Shown here: one piece after another, positions 25,084 to 33,118 of the stretch
How the letters are laid out: the number at the start of each line of letters is the position of its first letter
Position numbering within the stretch: position 1 is the stretch's first letter
Source of the DNA: Actinomycetota bacterium
GTDB lineage: Bacteria; Actinomycetota; Acidimicrobiia; IMCC26256; PALSA-555
Reading direction: 5' to 3'
Length of the DNA stretch: 46,837 nucleotides
Assembly (NCBI GenBank): GCA_003140175.1
Contig: PLJD01000068.1
Span: forward strand, 579 to 47,415
Program-made: the position numbers and the translations under genes
Notes under the pieces: generated by a model
Database searches by the model: none
Seen by the model: only the letters and a program-made list of their open reading frames with translations
What the model was told of the DNA's origin: nothing

Positions 25084-26112
25084 TCACAGGACGAGCTCGG
25101 CCATGGCGCGCACCACCGTCGGGTCGTGGGCACCAATGAGCATCGTGGTGACGTGCGATTCCTTCCATGCCTCCAGCTCGTCGCGGATCTTCTCGCGGGG
25201 CCCGATGAGCGCGATCTCCTCGACCATCCGGCGCGGCACGGCCGCGATGGCTTCTTGGTGATGGCCGTCCAGATAGAGCTGCTGGATGGTCGTCGCCTCG
25301 GCCTCGTACCCGAGTCGGCAGAACACGTCGAAGTGGAAGTTCATCTCCCGGGCTCCCATCCCACCGACGTACAGCGCGACGGCTGGCTTGATCGCGTCGG
25401 CCGCCTGCTCGACGTCGGGATTGAGTACGACGGTCACGGTCGGGAGGATCTCGAAGTCTTCCGGCGCGCGCCGGGCGCCGGGGCGGGCCCAGCCTTCCTG
25501 GAGCGAGTCGAGGTACATCTGCTCATGCTGGGCCGAGTAGAAGATCGGGAACCAGCCATCCGCGATCTCCGCGGCCAGCGCGACGTTCTTGGGTCCCTCG
25601 GCGCCGAGGATGATGGGCACGTCGGCGCGCAGCGGATGCACGATCGAGCGCAGCGGCTTCCCGAGACCGAGCCCTCCGGGATGGGGGAGTGGGTAGTGGG
25701 GACCGGGGCTCGTCACCCGCTCCTCGCGGGCCAAGACCTGCCGGATGATCGCCACGTACTCGCGGGTGCGGGCCAGCGGCTTCGGGAACGGCATCCCGTA
25801 CCAGCCCTCGACGACCTGGGGGCCCGAGACGCCGAGCCCGAGCACGAACCGGCCACCCGAGAGATGATCCAGGGTCAGCGCGGCCATGGCGGTCGCCGCG
25901 GGTTGGCGGGCCGAGAGCTGGATGAGGTCCGTCCCGAGACGGATTCTGCTGGTCCGAGATCCCCACCAGGCGAGCGGCGTGAGCGCGTCCGAGCCCCAGG
26001 ACTCGGCCGTCCACACCGAGTCGTAGCCGAGCCGCTCGGCCTCGAGGACCAGGTCCTGGGCTCCCGCGGGCGGGTCGGCGCCCCAGTAGCCGAGCTGGAG
26101 GCCGAGTTTCAT
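25084..26112 (-). CDS. LLM-class F420-dependent oxidoreductase, Rv3520c-like
   Basis: This 342-residue protein begins MKLGLQLGYWGA and contains SWGSDALTPLAWWGS, LSARQPAATAMAALTLDHL, GLGVSGPQVVEGWYG, FPKPLARTREY and ILGAEGPKNVALAAEI. These match, as I remember it, Rv3520c, the F420-dependent oxidoreductase in the cholesterol region of M. tuberculosis. It is the first gene of the minus-strand lut block and is divergent from an SDR at 26206. It supports an evolutionary link with the sterol cluster. Its reaction is not established in the family that I know of. Confidence 0.93.
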   Translation of the reverse strand: MKLGLQLGYWGADPPAGAQDLVLEAERLGYDSVWTAESWGSDALTPLAWWGSRTSRIRLGTDLIQLSARQPAATAMAALTLDHLSGGRFVLGLGVSGPQVVEGWYGMPFPKPLARTREYVAIIRQVLAREERVTSPGPHYPLPHPGGLGLGKPLRSIVHPLRADVPIILGAEGPKNVALAAEIADGWFPIFYSAQHEQMYLDSLQEGWARPGARRAPEDFEILPTVTVVLNPDVEQAADAIKPAVALYVGGMGAREMNFHFDVFCRLGYEAEATTIQQLYLDGHHQEAIAAVPRRMVEEIALIGPREKIRDELEAWKESHVTTMLIGAHDPTVVRAMAELVL

Positions 26113-26205
26113 CGGGTCTCGAGGGCGTCGGGCTGCGTCGTGTGGGGCACGGGTGAGAACCTATGCCGTCCCATCGCCGGGGCGCAGCACAACACGGAGG
26201 TGCCG

Positions 26206-27048
26206 ATGGGCGCGCTGGACGGATACGGAGCGCTAGTGACGGGAGGGGGTAGCGGGATCGGCGAGGGATGTGCGGCCGCGCTCGTACGCGACGGGGCGTC
26301 GGTGACGATCTGTGGCCGGACCCCCGAGAAGCTCGACGCCGCGGCGGAGCGTCTGCGGCGGGTCGCCGCGTCGGGTGCCGCGGTGCAGACCGTCCCGGGC
26401 GACGTGACCGACGAGGAGCAGGTCCGAACCGTTGTGGCGAAGGCGTCGGAGCTGGCGGGCGGCCTGCACGGCGTGGTGGCCTCCGCGGGTGGCTCGCTCC
26501 ACATGGGGCCGCTGGTCCTGGCCGACGTCGAGGCGGTGCGCGCCACCCTCGACTTGAACGTCATCGGCACCTTCTTGACCCTCAAGCACGCCGCACCTCG
26601 GCTGGCCGACGGTGGCGGAGGTTCCTTCGTCGGGGTTTCGTCCCACGCCGGGCTCGACACGTTCCGGTTCCTCGGCGCCTATGGCGCCGCCAAAGCGGGT
26701 CTGGAGATGGTGGTCCGAGTCGCGGCCGACGAGCTGGGTTCGGCGCGGGTGCGCGTCAACGCGGTGCGGCCCGGCATCATCGCCAACGAGCTCATGGAGG
26801 GGATCACCTCCGGCGGGCCGGTGCTCGACAGCTACCTCGAGAACATCCCGCTGCACCGGGTCGGCACGGTCGAGGACGTCGCGGCGCTGACCCGCTTCCT
26901 GATCGGACCCGAGTCCGGCTGGATCACCGGGCAGTGCCTCGGCGTCGACGGCGGCCAGTCGCTACGGAGCGGGGCGGACTTCTCGGCGTTCGCCGAGCCG
27001 ATGTACCGCGACCAGCCCGGCTGGGAGCTGCTCGTGGAAGGGGACTGA
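26206..27048 (+). CDS. Short-chain dehydrogenase/reductase (SDR)
   Basis: This 280-residue SDR has TGGGSGIG at residues 12-19, a CGRTP sequence after strand 2 that favours NADP, SAGGS, and the Ser...YGAAKAG catalytic pair. The C-terminal GPESGWITGQCLGVDGG is typical. The ATG at 26206 follows CGGAGG at 26195-26200. It overlaps the next SDR by one base (TGATG), so the two are translationally coupled. The divergent gap upstream (26113-26205) carries only a half operator (AGAACCT near 26156). Substrate unknown, possibly a hydroxyacyl-CoA or steroid alcohol. Confidence 0.9.
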   Translation: MGALDGYGALVTGGGSGIGEGCAAALVRDGASVTICGRTPEKLDAAAERLRRVAASGAAVQTVPGDVTDEEQVRTVVAKASELAGGLHGVVASAGGSLHMGPLVLADVEAVRATLDLNVIGTFLTLKHAAPRLADGGGGSFVGVSSHAGLDTFRFLGAYGAAKAGLEMVVRVAADELGSARVRVNAVRPGIIANELMEGITSGGPVLDSYLENIPLHRVGTVEDVAALTRFLIGPESGWITGQCLGVDGGQSLRSGADFSAFAEPMYRDQPGWELLVEGD

Positions 27049-27871
27049 TGGACCTGATCGGAACGCACGCCGTCGTGACCGGCGGCGCGAGCGGCATCGG
27101 ACGGGCGCCGTACTGGAGTTGGCGCGCCGCGGCGCCACGGCGGTGGCGCTCGCCGACGTCAACGACACCCGGCTCGCCGAGAGCGCAGCGGCACTTGAGG
27201 AGCTCGGAGTCCGGGCGCTGCCGGTCCACTGCGACGTCTCGAGCGACGCCGACGTCGAAGCCCTCCGCGACGAGGTGCTCGATGCGTTCGGACACGTGGA
27301 CGTGGTCATGAACAACGCCGGGGTGGCGCTCCTCGGGCCTCCCGACACGCTCTCGATGGAGGAGTGGGACTGGATCTTGCAGATCAACCTGGTGGGGGTG
27401 ATCCGCGGCATCCGGGCGTTCGTGCCGCACCTCCGTCACCGGGGGCGTGGCTGGGTCGTGAACACCGCCTCGGTCGCGGGTCTCTACGGCTACGCCTGGG
27501 ACACCATCCCCTACATCACCGCGAAGTTCGGCGTGGTCGGCCTCAGCGAAGGGCTCGCTCTCTACTTGCGCCCCCTCGGCGTCGGGGTCTCGGTGCTCTG
27601 CCCCGGGCTGGTCTCGTCGAACATGGGCGACACGGCGCGCATCGGCGGGGTGCAGGACCCGCGCCAGTGGATCCAGGAGATGCCTCTGGAGGAGCCCGTC
27701 ACTCCCGACGTGCCGGGCCGACTCGTCTGTGACGCGATCGAGACCGAGCGGTTCCTCGTCCTCACCCATCCTGAACCGATCCGCGAGCGCATCGCGCGGC
27801 GCGGCGCGGACCCCGACGCGTTTCTCGCCGCACAGATCGAACGCCTGCCCACACCACCGAACCTGCCGTGA
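27048..27871 (+). CDS. Short-chain dehydrogenase/reductase with N-terminal frameshift
   Basis: The ATG at 27048 encodes MDLIGTHAVVTGGASGIGRA, a perfect SDR cofactor motif. After codon 27102-27104 the homology moves to the -1 frame (27107 onward), reading AVLELARRGATAVALADVN. Restoring one base near 27105 gives an unbroken protein of about 274 residues. The rest shows NNAG, NTASVAG and YITAK (Tyr/Lys pair), so it is otherwise intact. A TTG at 27118-27120 could start a shorter product, but that would lack the cofactor-binding loop. Either an assembly error or a recent loss. It overlaps the SDR upstream by TGATG and converges on the P450 operon. Confidence 0.82.
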
Positions 27872-27900
27872 GCGAGCCACGAATCGGCGCCCCATGAGCG

Positions 27901-27921
27901 CGCCGGCGACGCCCGCCGGCG
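27901..27921. terminator. GC-rich hairpin between convergent genes
   Basis: Two copies of CGCCGGCG (27901-27908 and 27914-27921), itself a palindrome, flank a 5-base loop ACGCC. They form an 8-bp stem between the ends of the plus-strand SDR (27871) and the minus-strand P450 (27938). No U-tract follows, so termination is inferred from position only. Confidence 0.4.
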
Positions 27922-27937
27922 GTTCGTCGGGTCGGCC

Positions 27938-29152
27938 TCAGCCTGCAGTCGAGAACTTGAGCGGGATGTGCTTCATGCCGTTGATGAAGTTGGACCGCAG
28001 CCGCTGGGGCTCGCCGGCAAGCTCGAGGTTGGGCCAGCGGGCGAGCATCTCCTCGAAGAGCAGCCGGATCTCCAGCCGGGCCAGGTTGGCACCCAGGCAG
28101 AAATGGGGACCGCCGCCGCCGAAGGCCACGTGATCGTTCGGGGTGCGCTCGATGTTGAACCGCATCGGGTCCTCGAAGACGGCCTCGTCCCGGTTCGCCG
28201 ACACGTACCAGATGACGACTTTGTCGCCTTCGGCGATCGCAGTGTCGCCGAGGGTCAGGTCGCGGGTGGCGGTGCGACGGAAGTGCATGACCGGGCTGGC
28301 GTACCGCAGCATCTCCTCGATTGCGCCGGGCAACAGGTCGGGCCGGGCCCGGAGCAAGGCGAGCTGGTCGGGGTTCTCGAGCAGGGCCAGGAGGCCATGG
28401 GAGATCTGGTTTCGGGTGGTCTCGTTCCCCGCCACGGTGAGGAGCATGAAGAAGAGGTCGATCTCGAGCTGGGAGAGCTGCTCTCCGTCGACCTCGGCGT
28501 CGCTGAGGACGCTGATCAGATCGGCGCCCGGTTGGGCCCGCTTGGTCTCGGAGAGCTGCGCGGCGTACGCGAAGAGCTCCATCGAAGCCACCTGAGCCTC
28601 TGCCTCACTCACTGCGTACTCAGGATCCTCGGAGCCCACCATGCGGTTCGACCAGTCGAACATCTTGTGCCGGTCGCCCTGGGGGACACCCAGGATGTCG
28701 GCGATGACCTGCAGCGGCAGCTCGGCCGCGACGTCGGTCACGAAGTCGCATTCGCCCCGCGGGGCCACCTTGTCGAGGATCGCGCGGGTCCGCTCGCGGG
28801 CCGTCTGCTCCAGCTGCGTCATCATCCGCGGCGTGAAGCCCTTGTTGACCAGGCGCCGGTAGCGGGTGTGCATCGGCGGGTCCATGTTCAGCATCATGAG
28901 CCGCTGCTGCTCGAGGCCGTCGGGCGGGAGGTCCCACATGAACACCGCGCCGCGCGCTGACGAGTAGGTCTGGTTGTCGCGGTTCACGGTCACGACGTCG
29001 TCGTACCGGGTCAGGCACCAGAACCCGGGCCCGCCGTCGGGCTCGGGATGCCAGAAGATGGGCGCCTCGCGGCGCAGGGTGGCGAACCACTCGTGGGGGA
29101 CGCCGTTCACGAAGGCGTCCTGGTTCGTAAGGTCGATGGTGTCGAGGCTCAT
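27938..29152 (-). CDS. Cytochrome P450, CYP125/CYP124/CYP142-like
   Basis: This 404-residue P450 has VMLNMDPPMHTRYR-like and KGFTPRMM segments, EDPEYA, the I-helix AGNETTRN, ExxR in EEMLR, the heme loop FGGGGPHFCLGANLAR near residue 350, and the C-terminal LRSNFINGMKH. All of these recall CYP125, the steroid C26/C27 hydroxylase that starts cholesterol side-chain degradation, and its relatives CYP124 and CYP142. The ATG is at 29152, 2 bases after the stop of the luciferase-like gene, in an operon of TetR, luciferase-like and P450 genes. The exact substrate (sterol side chain or methyl-branched lipid) cannot be decided here. Confidence 0.92.
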   Translation of the reverse strand: MSLDTIDLTNQDAFVNGVPHEWFATLRREAPIFWHPEPDGGPGFWCLTRYDDVVTVNRDNQTYSSARGAVFMWDLPPDGLEQQRLMMLNMDPPMHTRYRRLVNKGFTPRMMTQLEQTARERTRAILDKVAPRGECDFVTDVAAELPLQVIADILGVPQGDRHKMFDWSNRMVGSEDPEYAVSEAEAQVASMELFAYAAQLSETKRAQPGADLISVLSDAEVDGEQLSQLEIDLFFMLLTVAGNETTRNQISHGLLALLENPDQLALLRARPDLLPGAIEEMLRYASPVMHFRRTATRDLTLGDTAIAEGDKVVIWYVSANRDEAVFEDPMRFNIERTPNDHVAFGGGGPHFCLGANLARLEIRLLFEEMLARWPNLELAGEPQRLRSNFINGMKHIPLKFSTAG

Positions 29153-29154
29153 GA

Positions 29155-30285
29155 TCAGGTGGCCGTAGTGGCCTTCTCCTTCTCGAACTCGGGGATCACG
29201 TGTTTCCCGAACAGCTCGATCGACTGCATGACCTTGTCATGCGGGATGTCGTACGGGTTGACCAGGCACAGGAGGAGGTCGCAGCCGGCGGCCTCGTAAC
29301 GCTTGCAGGTTTCGATGCATTCGTCGGGGTCGCCGACGACCCCCGCCCCCGCGCTGTGGATGTAATCGAAGTTCAGATGTTCGAACGCACCGTCGCGTCG
29401 ATGCTGGAGCGGTGCTGCGGCGTACTGGTAGGTGCCGAGCTCCTGCTTCGTCTCCTCCATCCACTCCGCCACGGAGGCGATGAGGCCGCCGCCGGTCTTT
29501 GGATACCACTCGAAGGAGTTCTTCGCGACCTCGTACGCTTCCTGCTTTGTGGGTGCGCAGTGCACCATCGTGAAGGTCGCGGCCGTCTCGTTCTTGAACT
29601 TGCCGACCGGCTCGGTGCACTCACGCTGACCTTCCCGGTAGGCCGAGATGTTCTTGACGAGTTCCTCGGGGGGCAAGCCGACCGTGAACGAGCACAGGCC
29701 GATCCCTTGCTTGCCGACCTCGCGGTGCCCGTCGAGGCTGCTGGTCGCGCCGAAGATCGGCGGGTGCGGCTTCTGGAGCGGCTTGGGCAGCACGCGCCGC
29801 GGCGCGCCCATGTGCCAGAACTCGCCGTCGGCTTGGTACTCGTCCTCGGTCCAGGCGCCGACGATGTGCTGGAGTGCCTCGCGCCACATCGCGCGGGTCT
29901 TGCTCGGGTCGAGGTCGAAGCCCTCCAGCTCGGCGCGCGTCGACGAGCGTCCCGTGCCGAAGTCGACGCGGCCGTCTGAGATCAAGTCGAGCACCGCGGC
30001 CGACTCCGCGGAGCGGATCGGGTGGTTGTACGGCTGGGGGAGCAGCCGCACGCCGTAACCGATGCGGATGTTCTTCGTGCGGGCCGCGACAGCTCCGTAG
30101 AGCACCTCGGGGTTCGAGCAGTGTGAGTACTCCTCGAGGAAGTGGTGCTCGACCGTCCAGAAGGCGTGAAAGCCAACCTGGTCGCCGAGGATTGCCTGCT
30201 CCAGCGTGTTCTTGTACGCCTGGTGCTCCTTGTCGGGCGTCCAGGGTTTCGGCACCGGGATCTCGTAGAACAGCGCGAACTTCAA
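29155..30285 (-). CDS. Luciferase-like (LLM class) flavin-dependent monooxygenase
   Basis: This 376-residue protein belongs to the bacterial-luciferase type rather than the short F420 subgroup. It has FWTVEHHFLEEYSHC, IRIGYGVRLLPQPYNHP, GRVDFGTGRSSTRAELEGF and GLCSFTVGLPPEELV. It starts at TTG 30285 with AGGAGG 9 bases upstream. FMN-linked oxygenation of an unknown substrate is likely. It lies between the TetR and the P450, all on the minus strand, so one operator at 30897 probably governs all three genes. Confidence 0.9.
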   Translation of the reverse strand: MKFALFYEIPVPKPWTPDKEHQAYKNTLEQAILGDQVGFHAFWTVEHHFLEEYSHCSNPEVLYGAVAARTKNIRIGYGVRLLPQPYNHPIRSAESAAVLDLISDGRVDFGTGRSSTRAELEGFDLDPSKTRAMWREALQHIVGAWTEDEYQADGEFWHMGAPRRVLPKPLQKPHPPIFGATSSLDGHREVGKQGIGLCSFTVGLPPEELVKNISAYREGQRECTEPVGKFKNETAATFTMVHCAPTKQEAYEVAKNSFEWYPKTGGGLIASVAEWMEETKQELGTYQYAAAPLQHRRDGAFEHLNFDYIHSAGAGVVGDPDECIETCKRYEAAGCDLLLCLVNPYDIPHDKVMQSIELFGKHVIPEFEKEKATTAT

Positions 30286-30303
30286 GGCCGGGATCCTCCT
30301 GTG

Positions 30304-30903
30304 TCAGTTGCGAAAGCCGCGGACCAGGTAGCTCTCGATGAAGCGGCGCAGCTGCGCCGGATCGTCGAGGTCAACGGTGGTCGACGGCACGGTCACCAGC
30401 GAGATCAGGATCCGCATGATCCACTCCGAAGCCTGACGCACGTCCAGGTCGGCTCGAACCTCGCCCTCGGCTCGGGCGGCGTCGAGGAAGGGAATCCAGA
30501 AGTCGACCCACCGGGCGAACATGGCCGGACTGGCCGCCAGCTGGAGGGTCGCCAGCGCCGGCTCGCCCGGGTGCTCCCGGAGCCCGAGTCGGCGTTCGTC
30601 GTCGGCGAGGTGCCGGATGAAGACCGCGGCCTCCGCGACCTTGCCGGCGAGGGAGCGGCGCCGGCGAACCGCCGGTTCCGCCTCGGCGACGTGGGCCTCG
30701 GCGACCCGCTCGAGGACCGCCTGGACGAGGGCGTCCCGGTCCGAGAAGTAGCGGTAGACCGAGCCGCGGGACACGCCGGCTTGCGTCGCGACGTCGCTCA
30801 TCGACACGTGGCGGATACCCCAGCGACGCACGCACCCCTCGGCGGCGCGCAAAATCCGCTCGGAGGTAGCGGCGGTGGGCTCGGTGCGAAGGGCGGTGTA
30901 CAA
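30304..30903 (-). CDS. TetR-family regulator controlling the P450 operon
   Basis: This protein of about 199 residues has a classical TetR N-terminus: SERILRAAEGCV, then SMSDVATQAGVSRGSVYRYFSDRDALV, which includes the recognition helix. The ligand domain includes LRRFIESYLVRG at the end. No ATG is available before the first helix. A TTG at 30903 gives a sensible N-terminus and falls inside the left arm of the inverted repeat at 30897-30929, so binding would block its own expression. The downstream luciferase-like and P450 genes follow within 18 and 2 bases. The start is the least certain part. Confidence 0.85.
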   Translation of the reverse strand: MYTALRTEPTAATSERILRAAEGCVRRWGIRHVSMSDVATQAGVSRGSVYRYFSDRDALVQAVLERVAEAHVAEAEPAVRRRRSLAGKVAEAAVFIRHLADDERRLGLREHPGEPALATLQLAASPAMFARWVDFWIPFLDAARAEGEVRADLDVRQASEWIMRILISLVTVPSTTVDLDDPAQLRRFIESYLVRGFRN

Positions 30904-30929
30904 CTGAACAACAACTATACAGTTGTACA
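30897..30929. promoter_or_regulatory. TetR operator: 10-bp perfect inverted repeat between divergent genes
   Basis: TGTACAACTG (30897-30906) and CAGTTGTACA (30920-30929) are perfect reverse complements separated by a 13-base A/T-rich spacer with AACAACAACTATA. It lies between the TetR gene (minus) and the SDR gene at 30952 (plus). Its size and place fit a TetR-family operator controlling both directions. The A/T-rich spacer stands out from the GC-rich surroundings and may hold -10 elements. Confidence 0.7.
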
Positions 30930-30951
30930 GGCCAGAGGGAGCAGGGGGACC

Positions 30952-31725
30952 GTGGAGCGAGACGGGCGCTTGGCGGGACGGGTGGCGGTGATCACCGGCG
31001 CCGCCTCGGGCCTCGGCGCCGCGTGTGCCCGCCGCTTCGCCGACGAGGGCGCGGTCGTCGTCGGCTGTGACCTCACCGGCGGTGCGCCGGTTGAGCATGA
31101 GTACCTCCTCGACGTCGCCGACGAAGCCGCGGTGTCGACCGTCCTCGACGGTGTGGCCGAATCGCTCGGCCGCCTCGACGTCGTCGTGAACTGCGCGGGG
31201 GTGGCGGGGGGCGGCCCAGTGCACCTCCTCGACGCGGACGAGTGGGCCCGGGTTGTCCGCGTCAACCTGACCGGCACCTTCCTCGTGTGCAAGCACGCGC
31301 TGCGCCACATGGTCCACCAGCGCTCGGGCAGCATCGTGAACTTCGCGAGCGTCGAGGGGATCGAGGGCACCGAGGGCGGCAGCGCGTACAACGCCTCGAA
31401 AGGGGCCGTGGTGCTGCTCACCAAGAACATGGCGATCGACTACGGACGCCTCGGGATCCGGGTCAATTGCGTCTGCCCGGGGTTCATCGAGACCCCGATG
31501 TTCGAGGCTGTGATGGGCTCCGAGTTCATGGGCCAGTACCGCGACCGATACCGCGAGGAGCACAAGCTGGGGCGATTCGGTCGACCCGATGAGATCGCGG
31601 CGGCCACGCTGTTCCTGGCGTCGGATGACGCGTCGTTCGTGACCGGTCACGCCCTCGTGGTCGATGGGGGGTTCACCGCGGGCATGCGCACCGGCCTGTC
31701 CGACCTCATGATGGGCGACGTGTAA
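30952..31725 (+). CDS. Short-chain dehydrogenase/reductase (SDR)
   Basis: This 257-residue SDR has TGAASGLG at residues 15-22, CDLTGG after strand 2 (Asp favours NAD), CAGVAGGG, the catalytic Ser in NFASVEG and YNASK (Tyr/Lys). The C-terminus VVDGGFTAG is standard. The start is GTG at 30952 with GAGGGAGCAGGGGG upstream. It diverges from the TetR/P450 operon and shares its operator, so it probably acts on the same substrate, for example oxidising the alcohol made by the P450. That role is inferred from position only. Confidence 0.91.
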   Translation: MERDGRLAGRVAVITGAASGLGAACARRFADEGAVVVGCDLTGGAPVEHEYLLDVADEAAVSTVLDGVAESLGRLDVVVNCAGVAGGGPVHLLDADEWARVVRVNLTGTFLVCKHALRHMVHQRSGSIVNFASVEGIEGTEGGSAYNASKGAVVLLTKNMAIDYGRLGIRVNCVCPGFIETPMFEAVMGSEFMGQYRDRYREEHKLGRFGRPDEIAAATLFLASDDASFVTGHALVVDGGFTAGMRTGLSDLMMGDV

Positions 31726-31892
31726 GGCCGATCCATGCCCGTCGAGTCGCACACCGCGACGGGGCGGTGCGCGGCGAGCCGGCGGATCTCGGCCGGCGAC
31801 GCGACGTGGAGCCGTTGGGCGGAGTCGCCGACCCGGTCAGGCGGCGCAGCCGGCGGGCCCGAGACGAGAATGGCGGGGCTACCGGCCATCTC

Positions 31893-31906
31893 TGTAACGT
31901 GTTCTC
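31893..31906. promoter_or_regulatory. KstR-like operator before the fadE26/fadE27 operon
   Basis: TGTAACGTGTTCTC matches seven of eight fixed positions of TnnAACnnGTTnnA (final A is C). It lies 29 bases before the GTG at 31936, just upstream of the AGGAGG ribosome-binding site at 31922, inside the 210-base gap after the SDR. TAACGT within it could itself be the -10 element, which would give direct blocking of polymerase. Confidence 0.6.
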
Positions 31907-31935
31907 GTTCAGCCCCGGCGCAGGAGGTGCGGCGC

Positions 31936-33111
31936 GTGTACATCGGGCTCACCGAGGAACAAGAGCGACTCCGCCAGGAGGTTCGCGCCTACTACGACCG
32001 CCTTCTGACGCCCGAGGTGCGCGCCAAGCTCACCGGCTCCGGTGGGGTGGGCGACGCCAACCGACAGATGGTGCGCCAGATGGGCGAGGACGGCTGGCTC
32101 GGCGTGGGCTGGCCGAAGGAGTGGGGTGGGCGCGGGTTCACGGCGGTCGAGCAGTTCATCTGGTTCGACGAGTCGATGCGGGCCGGGGCCCCGGTCCCGA
32201 TGCTCACCATCAGCACGGTCGGCCCGACGATCATGCGGTTTGGGACCGACGAGCAGAAATCGTTCTTCTTGCCGAAGATCCTCAAGGGCGAGGTCCATTT
32301 CTGCATCGGTTACTCCGAGCCCGGCGCCGGCACCGACCTTGCCGCCTTGACGACGAAGGCCGAGCGCGACGGGGACGAGTACCTGATCAACGGCCAGAAG
32401 ATGTGGACGAGCCTGGCCAGCGGAGCCGACTTCGTCTGGCTGGCGGTCCGGACCGACCCCAACGTCAAGAAGCACAAGGGCATCTCGCTGTTCATCGTCC
32501 CGATGGACACCCCGGGCATCAAGGTGCTGCCGATCCACCTCATGGGGGAATCGGACATCGCCCAGGTGTTCTACGAGGACGTGCGGGTCCCGGCCTCCTG
32601 CCGAGTCGGGGAGGAGAACGAGGGCTGGAAGCTGATCACCAACCAGCTCAACCACGAGCGGGTGACGCTGTGCTCATCGGGGATGGTCGAGCGGGCGCTG
32701 ACCGACGTGCGGGCCTGGGCCCAGCAGACGCGCCTGCCGAGCGGTGAGCGGGTCATCGACCAGGAATGGGTGCAGCTGAGCCTCGCTCGCGTGCACGCCC
32801 GCTTGGAGTTCCTCCGCCTCATCAACTGGAAGATCGCCTGGGCGTCCACCCAGGGCGAGCTCAAGCCCGCGGATGCGTCGGCGACCAAGGTGTTCGGCAC
32901 GGAGTTCTACCTCGAGGCGTTCCGGCTCCTGATGGAGATCCTCGGCCAGCGTGCGTACCTGAAGGACGACGCCCCCGGCGCGCTCCTCCAGTCGCGCCTC
33001 GAGCACTCGTACCGAGGGCTCATCATCCTCACGTTCGGTGGCGGCACCAACGAGATCCAGCGCGACCTGATCGCGGTGTTCGGTCTCGGCATGCCGCTCG
33101 CACCCCGCTAG
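31936..33111 (+). CDS. fadE26: Acyl-CoA dehydrogenase, FadE26-like subunit
   Basis: This 391-residue acyl-CoA dehydrogenase has GWLGVGWPKEWGG, GYSEPGAGTDLAAL, INGQKMWTSLA, KKHKGIS, GWKLITNQLNHERV and FGGGTNEIQRD. These agree closely with my memory of mycobacterial FadE26, the alpha-type subunit of ChsE4-ChsE5, which dehydrogenates sterol side-chain CoA esters. The start is GTG at 31936 with AGGAGG 8 bases upstream. The FadE27-like gene follows after 7 bases, as in mycobacteria, so an alpha2beta2 heterotetramer is likely. It is a paralog of the gene at 18276. Confidence 0.93.
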   Translation: MYIGLTEEQERLRQEVRAYYDRLLTPEVRAKLTGSGGVGDANRQMVRQMGEDGWLGVGWPKEWGGRGFTAVEQFIWFDESMRAGAPVPMLTISTVGPTIMRFGTDEQKSFFLPKILKGEVHFCIGYSEPGAGTDLAALTTKAERDGDEYLINGQKMWTSLASGADFVWLAVRTDPNVKKHKGISLFIVPMDTPGIKVLPIHLMGESDIAQVFYEDVRVPASCRVGEENEGWKLITNQLNHERVTLCSSGMVERALTDVRAWAQQTRLPSGERVIDQEWVQLSLARVHARLEFLRLINWKIAWASTQGELKPADASATKVFGTEFYLEAFRLLMEILGQRAYLKDDAPGALLQSRLEHSYRGLIILTFGGGTNEIQRDLIAVFGLGMPLAPR

Positions 33112-33118
33112 GAGCAGC

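Noticed and set aside
26154-26167. Possible sixth KstR-like site (AGAACCT) between the Rv3520c-like gene and the SDR at 26206
   Set aside because: Only one half-site is present; the GTTCT arm is absent (ATGCC instead).
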